NCBI RefSeq assembly: GCF_030159255.1
Contig: NZ_BSCT01000014.1
Coordinates: 1 to 64,000, forward strand
DNA from: Bradyrhizobium sp. SSBR45G
GTDB taxonomy: Bacteria; Pseudomonadota; Alphaproteobacteria; Rhizobiales; Xanthobacteraceae
Length of the DNA: 64,000 bases
Direction of reading: 5' to 3'
Position 1 is the stretch's first letter. Each line of letters opens with the position of its first letter. Below are positions 7,287 through 15,068 of this stretch, piece after piece. Under the pieces are notes generated by a model, which was given only the letters and a program-made list of their open reading frames with translations, was not told the origin of the DNA and made no database searches. The translations under genes and the position numbers were made by a program.

Positions 7287-8765
7287 ATGTCCGAGATCGG
7301 CCTGGCCGATAATCCGGTCGGCGAGGGGCGCGCGTTGCAGCCCATCGAAAAGCCGATGCGGAATGCGATTGCCGACGGACCGATCCTGCGGACGCTGCTG
7401 TCGCTGGCCTGGCCGAACATCATCGCGAACTCCGCCGGCACCTGCGTCGTCATCGCCGAGACCTCCTATATCGGCCGGCTCGGCATCGAGGCGCTGGCCG
7501 CGATGGCGCTGGTTTTCCCGCTGGTGATCCTGACCATGACGATGTCCGGCGGCGCCATGGGCGGCGGCGTCGCCTCTGCGATCGCGCGGGCGCTCGGTGC
7601 CGGCGATACCGAGCGCGCGTCAACGCTCGCCTCGCATGCACTGCTGATCGCGCTGTCGTTCGGCGCGACCTTCATGATCGGCATGCTCGTGTTCGGCCCC
7701 GGCCTGCTTGAGTTGCTCGGCGGCCAGGGCGCGGTGCTGAACCACGCCGTGTCCTACCTGCAGATCTTTTTTGGCGGCGCCATGCTGCCCTGGCTGATGA
7801 ACTCGATGGCCGGCATCCTGCGCGGCACCGGCAACATGAAGCTGCCGTCGTTCATGATCCTGAGCTCGGCGATGCTGCAGATCGTGCTCGGCGGAACGCT
7901 GAGCCTGGGCTTCGGGCTCGGCATGCGCGGCGTTGCCGCCGGTGCACTACTGGCTTTCAGCGTCAGCATCTCGGTCATGGGCTGGTATTTGTTCTCCGGC
8001 CGTGCTCGCGTGCGTCCGAAGCTGCGCGGCCTGACGATCAGCCGCGCGATGTTCGCCGACATCCTCAAGGTTGGTGCCGTCGCCTGCTTCTCGCCGCTGC
8101 AATCGGTGCTGTCGATCGCGATCTTCACGCACATGCTCGCAGGATTCGGCACGGCGGTGCTCGCCGGCTATGGCATCGGCGCCCGCCTGGAGTTCATGAT
8201 GACGACCGTCGCCTTCTCGGTCGGCATGGCCTCGGTGCCGATGGTCGGCATGGCGATCGGCGCGGAACGAATCGCGCGCGCTCGCCGGATCGCGTGGACC
8301 GCGGGAATCGTCTCGTTCTTCGCGGTCGGCGCGCTGTCCACCGTGATCGCCTTCGTTCCCCAATTATGGGTGGACATCTTCACGCAGGACCAGAGCGCTC
8401 GCGCGGCCGGCGCCCACTATCTGCGGATCGCGGCGCCGATGTATGCCTTCATTGGTCTGTCGATCTCGATGTACTTCTCCTCGCAGGGCGCGGCCAAGGT
8501 GGTCGGACCGGTGCTGGCGCAGACCGTGCGGCTCATCTTCATTGCCGCCGGCGGAAGCTATTTGTTGCAGCATGCGGCAACCGAGGGTGAATTCTTCATG
8601 CTCGCGGCGTCGTCGATGGTTTTACTCGGAACGTTGACCTTGGCCAGCGTGATGCTGACCCGCTGGGGACCGAAGCCGGCTGCGGTCGAGCTGCGCCCGG
8701 CCGTGCTGGCGGCCGAGCTCGGTTCCGTGTCATCGGCGCCGCCACCGGCGCGGCGCGTCGGCTGA
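7287..8765 (+). CDS. MATE family efflux transporter
   Basis: 492 residues with about twelve hydrophobic segments in two repeated six-helix halves. The N-half has L-A-W-P-N-I-I-A-N and the C-half a similar block, with G-T-G-N-M-K after helix 5, typical of the NorM/DinF-like MATE superfamily. Members export cationic drugs or metabolites using sodium or proton gradients; the substrate cannot be told. The start has GGGGAG seven bases upstream. It is flanked by dcd on the same strand and a converging SRPBCC gene, with no sign of a shared operon. Confidence 0.88.
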   Translation: MSEIGLADNPVGEGRALQPIEKPMRNAIADGPILRTLLSLAWPNIIANSAGTCVVIAETSYIGRLGIEALAAMALVFPLVILTMTMSGGAMGGGVASAIARALGAGDTERASTLASHALLIALSFGATFMIGMLVFGPGLLELLGGQGAVLNHAVSYLQIFFGGAMLPWLMNSMAGILRGTGNMKLPSFMILSSAMLQIVLGGTLSLGFGLGMRGVAAGALLAFSVSISVMGWYLFSGRARVRPKLRGLTISRAMFADILKVGAVACFSPLQSVLSIAIFTHMLAGFGTAVLAGYGIGARLEFMMTTVAFSVGMASVPMVGMAIGAERIARARRIAWTAGIVSFFAVGALSTVIAFVPQLWVDIFTQDQSARAAGAHYLRIAAPMYAFIGLSISMYFSSQGAAKVVGPVLAQTVRLIFIAAGGSYLLQHAATEGEFFMLAASSMVLLGTLTLASVMLTRWGPKPAAVELRPAVLAAELGSVSSAPPPARRVG

Positions 8766-8772
8766 CTTGGCA

Positions 8773-9174
8773 CTATATCCCGAGCTTGCTCATCGCGTCT
8801 TGCACGGCCGCGGCGCCGAGTTCCATCTGCCCGGCGATATAGGGCGCGATCTCGTTCGGCAGCACGTCGGTGATCCAGATCATCCGGCAGCGTGCCTCGC
8901 CCTCGGCGATGATCTGGATCGAGGCGCTATGATGGGTCATGCGTTCGCTGTCGATGGCATACACCAGCCGTAGCCGCGCGTCATCGCAGTCGACCAATTG
9001 CTCGCGTGCGACATTGCCGTTGGCGAAGGTTACGATCCGCACATCGCCATCGAGCTTCGTGTCGGTGACGAAGCCCGGCGCCAGCCTGGTATGGACGGCG
9101 CCGAAGTCGCGCACCGCGTCCCACACCGCAGCCGCGGGGGCAGCAAGTGATATGTCCTTCTGAACAGAGGCCAT
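8773..9174 (-). CDS. SRPBCC (START-fold) family protein
   Basis: A 133-residue protein of the SRPBCC/polyketide cyclase-like superfamily. It opens with alternating strand residues and A-A-A-V-W-D-A-V-R-D-F, the first helix of the fold, continues with a run of beta strands, and ends in an amphipathic helix (Q-M-E-L-G-A-A-A-V-Q-D). Such domains bind hydrophobic ligands; no catalytic residues are evident. It starts ten bases after the VOC gene stop, so it is the last gene of an AraC-VOC-SRPBCC unit. Confidence 0.8.
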   Translation of the reverse strand: MASVQKDISLAAPAAAVWDAVRDFGAVHTRLAPGFVTDTKLDGDVRIVTFANGNVAREQLVDCDDARLRLVYAIDSERMTHHSASIQIIAEGEARCRMIWITDVLPNEIAPYIAGQMELGAAAVQDAMSKLGI

Positions 9175-9184
9175 GGCAACAACC

Positions 9185-9544
9185 TCACGGGCACACGGCT
9201 TCGATGTTGTTGCCGTCGGGATCGATCAGGAATGCCGCGTAGTAGGTCGGGCTGTAGTCCGCGCGCGGCCCGGCGCCGCCATTGTCGCCGCCGCCGGCCT
9301 TCAGTCCCGCGCTGTGGAATCTGGTGACCGCGGCGTGATCGGCGGCGCGGAACGCGACATGCGCAGTGCCGCGCGTCGCGCCTCTGTCGAGGTAGAGCCA
9401 CAGCGCCGGTTCACCTTTGGGGCCGATGCCTGCCGAGGTCTCGTCCTTCGAACAGAGGATGTGGCCGAGCGGTGCAAGTGCGGCCGTGTAGAAGCGAACG
9501 CTGGCGTCGAGATTGCCGACCTTGAGGCCGATATGATCGTACAT
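9185..9544 (-). CDS. VOC (glyoxalase/bleomycin-resistance) family protein
   Basis: A 119-residue single VOC domain made of two beta-alpha-beta-beta-beta modules. The first opens Y-D-H-I-G-L-K-V (His5) and the second has H-V-A-F-R-A. It ends with F-L-I-D-P-D-G-N-N-I-E-A-V, whose Glu is the usual last metal ligand. Typical products are metal-dependent isomerases, dioxygenases or binding proteins; the ligand is unknown. The ATG at 9544 is preceded by GGAG at seven bases, so the longer frame to 9592 is rejected. It lies between an AraC regulator and an SRPBCC protein on the same strand. Confidence 0.85.
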   Translation of the reverse strand: MYDHIGLKVGNLDASVRFYTAALAPLGHILCSKDETSAGIGPKGEPALWLYLDRGATRGTAHVAFRAADHAAVTRFHSAGLKAGGGDNGGAGPRADYSPTYYAAFLIDPDGNNIEAVCP

Positions 9545-9596
9545 CGATGAACTCCATGATCCGCGTGCGGCTGTCGCAGGCGCTGGGATCATCCAA

Positions 9597-10436
9597 TCAA
9601 TGGCGGCTCAATCGTTCTTGGAAAATCTTGCGCTCGCCGCGCGACGCCTTGCGAAATTTCAGCGGCGAGACGCCAGCGGCCCGGGTGAACGTGCGGGTGA
9701 AGTTGGAGAGGTCGGCAAAGCCGACGTCGTAGGCAATGTCGGTGACCGGCGTATCCTCGTCACCGAGGCGCCGCGCCGCGCGCCGCAATCGCGCGCGGAT
9801 CAGATATTGATGCGGGGTGACGCCGATCGTGGCTGCGAACAACCGCAGAAAGTGGAACGCGCTGACGCCGGCTTCGCGGGCCGCATCCGCAAGCTCAATG
9901 TCGCGCTCGGCATTGTCGTCGATCCACAGCGCGCTCTCGACCGCACGCCGCCGGTCACGAAGGTTCGGCCTGGCCGGCCGCTCGGGCCGGCCGGTGGCTG
10001 TCGCGACGAAGCGGCTGGCGACGAGATGGCCGACCTCGTCGAGGCCGAGAGTCTGGTCGCGGGCGGCCACGGCCTGTGCGAGCTCACCCAGCACCATGAG
10101 CTCCGGCAGCGGCGGCATGGCTCCCGACTGCCAAGCCCGGCGGTTGCCGCCGATCTCGTCGATGACGGACGCATCGAACGAGAACGAGAGGCACTCGTCG
10201 CCGCAGACGTGATCATGGGTGCACATGAACTCGTCGCCGGGATGTCCGACCAGCAGCGCGCCGGTGACGAGCTCGAAGAAGCGGCCGCGGTGATGGCAGC
10301 CGAAGCTGCCTTTGCGCACGTAGGACAGCGAGTAACCGCCAAAGTGCTCGGCGTAGGGACGCTCACCCGGAACCGCCGCGCAGCGGAAATCGGATACGGT
10401 GACGGAGCGGCTTTCGAACAGGACGGTCGCGGTCAT
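9597..10436 (-). CDS. AraC family transcriptional regulator
   Basis: 279 residues. The N-terminal two-thirds is a cupin-like sensing region. The last 105 residues form the AraC double helix-turn-helix: first HTH in E-L-A-D-A-A-R-E-A-G-V-S-A-F-H-F, second in V-T-D-I-A-Y-D-V-G-F-A-D, with the signature F-T-R-T-F-T-R-A-A-G-V-S-P. The ligand is unknown. It is the first gene of a three-gene minus-strand unit and probably regulates the VOC and SRPBCC genes. Confidence 0.9.
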   Translation of the reverse strand: MTATVLFESRSVTVSDFRCAAVPGERPYAEHFGGYSLSYVRKGSFGCHHRGRFFELVTGALLVGHPGDEFMCTHDHVCGDECLSFSFDASVIDEIGGNRRAWQSGAMPPLPELMVLGELAQAVAARDQTLGLDEVGHLVASRFVATATGRPERPARPNLRDRRRAVESALWIDDNAERDIELADAAREAGVSAFHFLRLFAATIGVTPHQYLIRARLRRAARRLGDEDTPVTDIAYDVGFADLSNFTRTFTRAAGVSPLKFRKASRGERKIFQERLSRH

Positions 10437-10491
10437 CCTGCCAATCTAAGCCGTCGCCCGCGAAAGACGAGAGGCTTCCCGCGCGATCATG

Positions 10492-11076
10492 TCACCGCGC
10501 CCGCGATGCGGCGCTCGGCCGGTCGGCTGAGAGCAAGGCGTCGAACAGGGTGAAGCCGGCATGCGGGGTTGCGCCCTCGAGGGCCAGCAGCCGGCGCTTG
10601 GAGATGATGCCGCTGTTGGGCGACGGCTTGTCGAGTCCGTTGCCGATGTCGCGCACGCGGTGACAGGGCACGATCAGGACCAGCGCATTCCTCGACAGCG
10701 CCTGCGTGATCGAGGTCAGCGCCTTCGGGACATGCAGTTCATCCGCGAGCTCGTCGGCGCCGCGTGTCTCGCCGCGCGGTATGGCGCGGATGCAATCGTA
10801 GACGCGCTGGTTGAACGGTGTCACGCCGCCAAGGTCGAGCACGACGTCGGAAAAGTCGACAGCCTGTCCACGCAGCATCGCGGAGATGCCCTTGATGGCG
10901 AGTTCAACATTCGAACACGGGCGCTCCTCCCGTGCTTCGGGAAACTGCCGGAACAACCGCCGACGGGTCTCGATTTCCCGCGCTTCCGGCAGCTGCACGC
11001 CGGTGATCCCGACATCGCTCCACGCAATGCCGCAACGGCCGAGGGCCGTATCAAAGATCGTATACCCACGCCCCAT
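10492..11076 (-). CDS. ogt: Methylated-DNA-protein cysteine methyltransferase-like protein
   Basis: 194 residues with the active-site P-C-H-R-V (C138) that accepts alkyl groups from O6-alkylguanine, preceded by the DNA-binding helix block T-P-F-N-Q-R-V-Y-D. This is the Ogt/MGMT family of suicide DNA repair proteins. The loop after the active site is unusual: where most members have a G-Y-x-G-G type segment before K-R-x-L-L, this one reads K-P-S-P-N-S-G-I-I. The usual N-P pair before the active site also reads R-N-A. Function as a true alkyltransferase is therefore likely but not certain. It lies 55 bases ahead of the AraC gene on the same strand. Confidence 0.8.
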   Translation of the reverse strand: MGRGYTIFDTALGRCGIAWSDVGITGVQLPEAREIETRRRLFRQFPEAREERPCSNVELAIKGISAMLRGQAVDFSDVVLDLGGVTPFNQRVYDCIRAIPRGETRGADELADELHVPKALTSITQALSRNALVLIVPCHRVRDIGNGLDKPSPNSGIISKRRLLALEGATPHAGFTLFDALLSADRPSAASRAR

Positions 11077-11424
11077 GACGCCACCTCAACCCCACGCCGC
11101 AACCATATCACTGTCGAGGTCGCCCGCATCAATTTTGTTAACAACATGTTAACAGCGCGGCACGACCGGGGCGGGTTTGCCCTGATTTGGGTCGTGGTTG
11201 TCAAGCACCGTCTTCTGGCCCCTGTCGGCGGCATCGGCGCGGCGATGACCGGCGGCGCGAAAAAGCTGCGGTCATTGCATCCGTTCCGACCGCAGCGGCC
11301 TGCTGCGATCTCGTTCGCGCGATCGCGCTGACGCGGAGGCGCGAGTCCGGCCGGGGTCTCTTCCGGCTTCCGTGGCAACAAGCCGCTTGGCGAAACGTCT
11401 CGTCTCGGTTAAGCATTGAGCCAT
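11077..11424. other. Gene-free stretch between ogt and tRNA-Gly
   Basis: No supportable gene is present; frames here are short and antisense-like. The only striking sequence is GTTAACAACATGTTAAC (11137-11153), two GTTAAC palindromes five bases apart, about 60 bases upstream of the divergent ogt start. It could be an operator or chance. The promoters of ogt and of the tRNA should lie here, but I cannot place them with confidence. Confidence 0.5.
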
Positions 11425-11498
11425 GCGGGCGTAGTTCAATGGTAGAACGGCAGCTTCCCAAGCTGCATACGAGGGTTCGATTCCCTTCGCCCGCTCCA
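11425..11498 (+). tRNA. tRNA-Gly (CCC anticodon)
   Basis: A complete cloverleaf. Acceptor GCGGGCG pairs with CGCCCGC, the D arm is GTTC-AATGGTA-GAAC, and the anticodon stem GCAGC/GCTGC closes loop TTCCCAA with anticodon CCC. The T arm holds TTCGATT. Discriminator T and an encoded CCA end the gene at 11498. It reads GGG codons. No integrase or duplicated 3' end is seen beside it. Confidence 0.97.
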
Positions 11499-11614
11499 TC
11501 CCAATTAGTTGATCGTACAATGCATCCCCTAAGCGCCCCGATCGCGGACCGTAGCGCAGGGCTGCGCCGAGGGTCTTCGCCCGCTGCTTGAAAGCCGTCG
11601 GGCCGGTCGCGGCG

Positions 11615-11643
11615 TTGACAGTCCGTGTTATCGATAACATAAT
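11615..11643 (+). promoter_or_regulatory. Promoter with LacI-type operator for the SDR operon
   Basis: TTGACA (11615-11620) and CATAAT (11638-11643) are 17 bases apart. The spacer contains the perfect 14-bp palindrome TGTTATCGATAACA (11626-11639), which runs into the -10 box. A repressor bound there would block polymerase. The same palindrome occurs ahead of the ABC transporter operon at 18939-18952. Confidence 0.8.
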
Positions 11644-11686
11644 CGGCCGCAAGGGTGAGAGACGAGCAGCAGGCGGAGGAAGCAGA

Positions 11687-12442
11687 GTGGCGATCGACTT
11701 GTTCGATCTGGCGGGGCGTCGCGCCCTGGTGACCGGATCTTCCCAAGGCATTGGTCTTGCGCTGGCGCGCGGTCTGGCTGACGCCGGCGCCGAGGTGGTG
11801 CTCAATGGCCGCGATGAGGCCAAGCTCACCGTTGCTGCTGATACCATCAAGGGATCGCGCGTGCTCGCCTTCGACGTGACCGATCACGCCGCGGCGCGTG
11901 CCGCGGTCGATCGCTTCGAGGCCGAAATCGGGCCGATCGACATTCTCGTCAACAATGCCGGCATGCAGTATCGCGCGCCGCTGGAGGATTTTCCCGAAGA
12001 GGCGTTCCAACGCCTGCTGCAGACCAACATTGCTTCGGTGTTCAACGTCGGCCAGGCCTGCGCGCGGCACATGATTGCGCGGCATGCCGGCAAGATCATC
12101 AACATCGCCTCGGTGCAGACCTCGCTCGCGCGGCCGTCGATCGCGCCGTACACCGCGACCAAGGGCGCGGTCGGCAATCTCACCAAGGGCATGGCGACGG
12201 ATTGGGCCAAGCACGGCCTGCAGGTCAACGCCATCGCGCCTGGCTATTTCGATACGCCGCTCAATGCCGCGCTGGTCGCCGATCCCGCGTTTTCCGCGTG
12301 GCTCGAGAAGCGTACGCCGGCGGGGCGCTGGGGCAAGGTCGAGGAGCTCGTCGGCGCTTGCATCTTTCTCGCATCGCGCGCGTCGTCCTTCGTCAACGGC
12401 CACGTGCTCTATGTCGACGGCGGCATCACCGCTTCGCTCTGA
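11687..12442 (+). CDS. SDR oxidoreductase, gluconate 5-dehydrogenase-like
   Basis: 251 residues, a classical short-chain dehydrogenase. It has T-G-S-S-Q-G-I-G (16-23), N-N-A-G (89-92), catalytic S142, Y155 and K159 (Y-T-A-T-K), and a V-D-G-G-I-T C-terminal block. Sequence style is closest to gluconate 5-dehydrogenase/2-keto-gluconate reductase enzymes, which interconvert a keto-sugar acid and its alcohol with NAD(P)H. The exact substrate is inferred. The GTG start has GGAGG seven bases upstream. It is first in an operon controlled by the operator at 11626 and is followed by a beta-hydroxyacid dehydrogenase. Confidence 0.85.
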   Translation: MAIDLFDLAGRRALVTGSSQGIGLALARGLADAGAEVVLNGRDEAKLTVAADTIKGSRVLAFDVTDHAAARAAVDRFEAEIGPIDILVNNAGMQYRAPLEDFPEEAFQRLLQTNIASVFNVGQACARHMIARHAGKIINIASVQTSLARPSIAPYTATKGAVGNLTKGMATDWAKHGLQVNAIAPGYFDTPLNAALVADPAFSAWLEKRTPAGRWGKVEELVGACIFLASRASSFVNGHVLYVDGGITASL

Positions 12443-12487
12443 GGCGGGCGGTCGAACGATCCAGCGTATCGGTTGTGGAGTGCTGTC

Positions 12488-13369
12488 ATGACGAGTGTCG
12501 TCGCTTTGATCGGCGCTGGTGCCATGGGTGGCGCGATCGGCGCCCGGCTGGCGCAGACCGGAACGCGGCTCATCGTGTTCGATCTCGATCCGGCGAAGGT
12601 CGCCGCGCTCGTTGCGCTCGGCGCGACAGCGGCTGCGTCGGCGGCGAAGGCTGCTGATGAAGCCGACGCCGTCATCCTCAGCCTCAACTCGCCGAAGATC
12701 GTGCGCGCCGCCGTGTTCGGCGCGGACGGCGTGGCCGCCGGTGCGCGCAAGGGCACCCTCATCATCGACATGTCCTCGATCGATCCCGATGCGACGCGCG
12801 CGCTCGCGGCCGACGCCGCTGCAGCCGGGCTGCGCTGGGTTGATAGTCCGCTCTCGGGCGGTGCGCCGAAAGCCGCGATCGGCCAGTTGACCTGCATGGC
12901 CGGCGGCGAGGCTGATGATGTCGCGGAGGCGCGCACGGTGCTCGCCGAGGTCGCGTCGAACTACACGCATATGGGGCCGAGCGGGGCAGGTCAGGTCACC
13001 AAGCTGATCAACCAGGTGCTGTGCGGTCTCAACTTCATGGCGGTGGCCGAGGCGACGGCGCTGGCGCAGGCCGCCGGGGTCGATGCAGCCAAGATCCCGC
13101 AAGCGTTGCGCGGCGGACGGGCCGACAGCGCCATCCTGCAGGAATACATGCCGCGCTTCGTTGCCCGCGACTATCGTCCGACGGGGCGTATCGACAACAT
13201 GGTCAAGGACCTCAATGGCGCGCAGGATCTGGCGCGGCAGACCGGCATCGCGATGCCGATGACCGCGGTCTGCGCCGAGATCCATCGGCTGCTGACCGCA
13301 GTCGGGCTCGGCGCAATGGACCAGGCCGCGCTGATGGAATATTGGGCGACGCGAACGTCGCCCGAATGA
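12488..13369 (+). CDS. Beta-hydroxyacid dehydrogenase (HIBADH family)
   Basis: 293 residues. The N-terminal Rossmann motif is I-G-A-G-A-M-G-G (8-15). The substrate-binding block D-S-P-L-S-G-G-A-P (119-127) and the catalytic lysine in G-Q-V-T-K-L-I-N-Q (K172) follow. The family oxidises 3-hydroxyisobutyrate, tartronate semialdehyde, or sugar-derived beta-hydroxy acids. With an SDR upstream and a lactonase converging on it, a sugar-acid substrate is likely. The ATG at 12488 has GGAG eight bases ahead. Its stop lies ten bases from the stop of the opposing lactonase gene. Confidence 0.86.
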   Translation: MTSVVALIGAGAMGGAIGARLAQTGTRLIVFDLDPAKVAALVALGATAAASAAKAADEADAVILSLNSPKIVRAAVFGADGVAAGARKGTLIIDMSSIDPDATRALAADAAAAGLRWVDSPLSGGAPKAAIGQLTCMAGGEADDVAEARTVLAEVASNYTHMGPSGAGQVTKLINQVLCGLNFMAVAEATALAQAAGVDAAKIPQALRGGRADSAILQEYMPRFVARDYRPTGRIDNMVKDLNGAQDLARQTGIAMPMTAVCAEIHRLLTAVGLGAMDQAALMEYWATRTSPE

Positions 13370-13379
13370 TCGTGCGGTC

Positions 13380-14285
13380 TCAGGTGATCCCATGGGCGTT
13401 GACGAAGATCGAATAAAGCGACGTCTGCGCGGTGACGTAGAGCCGGTTGCGCTTCGGTCCGCCGAAGGTGAGGTTGGAGACGATCTCGGGCACCGGGATG
13501 CGTCCGATCAGGGTGCCGTCCGGCGCGTAGATCGCAACCGCATCTCCGGTCGAGGTCCAGATATTGCCGCCGCGGTCGACGCGGAAACCATCGAAGAAAC
13601 CGGCCGGCGAGGTCGCGAACACGCGGCCATTGCCGACAGTGCTCCCACCTGCCGCAACGTCGTAAACGCGGATGACGGCCGGCAGGTCCGGCACATGCGT
13701 CGCGCCGGTGTCGGCGACGTACAGCAGGCGCTCGTCGGGCGAGAAGGCAAGGCCGTTCGGCTTGACCATGTCGGTGACGACGGCGGCGACCGCGCCGCTC
13801 GCCGGATCGAAGCGATAGACATTGCTCGCGCCGATCTCGCTCGGCGCGGCGTGGCCCTCATAGGCGCTGTCGATGCCGTAGGTCGGATCGGAGAACCAGA
13901 TCGTGCCGTCCGACTTGACCACGGCATCGTTGGGCGAGTTGAAGCGCTTGCCCTCGAACCGATCAATCAGTCCGACCCAGCTGCCATCATGCTCCAGCCG
14001 CGAGATGCGCCGGCCGCCATGCTCGCAGGCGATCACGCGGCCAAGCGCATCGCGCGTGTGGCCGTTGTGATAGCCGCAAGGCGACTCGAACACTGACACC
14101 GAGCCGTCGGTCTCGTCGAAGCGCATCAGCCGGTCGTTGGGAATGTCCGACCACAGCAGCGACTTGGCGGCGGGGACATAGACCGGGCCCTCGGCCCAAC
14201 GGCAGCCGGTAAAGAGCTTTTCGAGCTTGGCATGCCCGATGATCAGCGCCTTGAAGCGCGGATCGCGGATGTCGTAGGTGCTCAT
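13380..14285 (-). CDS. SMP-30/gluconolactonase family lactonase
   Basis: A 301-residue six-bladed beta-propeller of the SMP-30/LRE family. Probable metal ligands are visible: E32 in W-A-E-G-P-V, N119 in S-P-N-D, N177 in K-P-N-G-L-A, and D232 in F-D-G-F. Enzymes of this family open sugar lactones such as gluconolactone to the free acid. It is on the minus strand downstream of the small barrel protein gene and the ABC importer, and probably belongs to the same regulon. Confidence 0.88.
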   Translation of the reverse strand: MSTYDIRDPRFKALIIGHAKLEKLFTGCRWAEGPVYVPAAKSLLWSDIPNDRLMRFDETDGSVSVFESPCGYHNGHTRDALGRVIACEHGGRRISRLEHDGSWVGLIDRFEGKRFNSPNDAVVKSDGTIWFSDPTYGIDSAYEGHAAPSEIGASNVYRFDPASGAVAAVVTDMVKPNGLAFSPDERLLYVADTGATHVPDLPAVIRVYDVAAGGSTVGNGRVFATSPAGFFDGFRVDRGGNIWTSTGDAVAIYAPDGTLIGRIPVPEIVSNLTFGGPKRNRLYVTAQTSLYSIFVNAHGIT

Positions 14286-14309
14286 GGCGTGTCTCCGGCG
14301 TCTTGAAGA

Positions 14310-14654
14310 TCAGTCGGTCGGCAGCGGAAAATCGTCGGCCTTGAACACGGTGTGGAAGATCGAGCCGTCGAACATCTCCATCAATCCGCCGGTCACCTCG
14401 CGACTCTCCGCGCGCTCCTTCGAGGCCAGCGCCTGCTCGATCGCGGCGTGCGAGGGATAGCGGATCGCCAGCACCATCTCGTAGCGCTGCGCATCGCTGT
14501 CGCTGTCCTCCTGGCGCAGCACGCGGACCTCCTCGGCGCCGGGAAAGCGCGTCCACAGCGGCACCAGCTTTTCGCGGACATAGGCGGTGAAATCGGCTTC
14601 GCGACCGGGCTTCACGCGGCCATTGAAGAAAGCGCAACGGATGTACATCGGCAT
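14310..14654 (-). CDS. Small dimeric alpha-beta-barrel-like protein
   Basis: A 114-residue protein. The opening strand M-Y-I-R-C-A-F-F, the central helix rich in R/E (G-R-E-A-D-F-T-A-Y-V), a second strand V-L-A-I-R-Y and a second helix (A-A-I-E-Q-A-L-A-S) match the ferredoxin-like dimeric alpha-beta-barrel (EthD/ABM/Dabb) architecture. I do not recognise a specific family. Members of this superfamily can be sugar mutarotases, monooxygenases or stress proteins. It lies 24 bases ahead of the lactonase, which suggests co-transcription and a possible sugar-related role. The ribosome binding site is weak. Confidence 0.65.
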   Translation of the reverse strand: MPMYIRCAFFNGRVKPGREADFTAYVREKLVPLWTRFPGAEEVRVLRQEDSDSDAQRYEMVLAIRYPSHAAIEQALASKERAESREVTGGLMEMFDGSIFHTVFKADDFPLPTD

Positions 14655-14744
14655 TTGCTCGTCAGTGTGAGAAAGGGATTGGCGGCCGGCTTGTTGCTGG
14701 CCGCTGAGAACGTGTGAATCGTAATCGCCTGCACGACCGTCACC

Positions 14745-14886
14745 CCTCACCCTGAGGAGCCCGCCCGAGGGCGGGCGTCTCGAAGGGCGAGGCCTCGGTC
14801 GGGCCTCATGGTTCGAGACGCGCCGCGCCCAGGGCGCTGTCGCCTTGCATCTAGCGGCCTCGGCGCGGCGCTCCTCACCATGAGGG
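14745..14886. repeat. Palindromic repeat R2, copy 1
   Basis: It starts CCTCACCCTGAGGAGC and ends CTCCTCACCATGAGG, with the paired internal blocks GTCTCGAAGG and CATGGTTCGAGACG. The outer and inner blocks are inverted repeats of each other. The same layout is seen at 63778-63885. Confidence 0.8.
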
Positions 14887-14970
14887 GCGGGTTCCGAGAG
14901 CGGCGCTGCACGTTGTTCATCAGCCGCGGGTTCATGGCGAGGTGTGAGGGCTCGCCGCAACCACCGACCT

Positions 14971-15010
14971 CGTCCTGAGGAGCCCGCCGGAGGCGGGCGT
15001 CTCGAAGGAC
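14971..15010. repeat. Palindromic repeat R2, half copy
   Basis: CGTCCTGAGGAGCCCGCC followed by GGCGGGCGTCTCGAAGGA is the left half of R2 only; the right half is absent. The GCCCGCC/GGCGGGC arms form a hairpin. Confidence 0.7.
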
Positions 15011-15068
15011 AATGGAGGCTGCGATGTCGACGGCAAGCTTGCATTGGATGCGATCGCTCGTGAGGAAG

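Larger units (their letters stand above)
14655..15068. other. Repeat-filled gap inside the ABC-lactonase gene row
   Basis: No gene is supported. The gap carries one full and one partial copy of repeat R2. It separates the substrate-binding protein gene from the barrel/lactonase pair, so whether transcription continues through it is uncertain. Confidence 0.6.

Noticed and set aside
11137..11153. GTTAAC pair as a LexA box for ogt
   Set aside because: Alphaproteobacterial LexA sites have GTTC-N7-GTTC; this does not match, so it is only noted as an unassigned palindrome.
11425..11686. tRNA-Gly as the attachment site of a genomic island covering the sugar locus
   Set aside because: No integrase, no duplicated tRNA 3' end found downstream, and the neighbouring genes look like ordinary chromosome.
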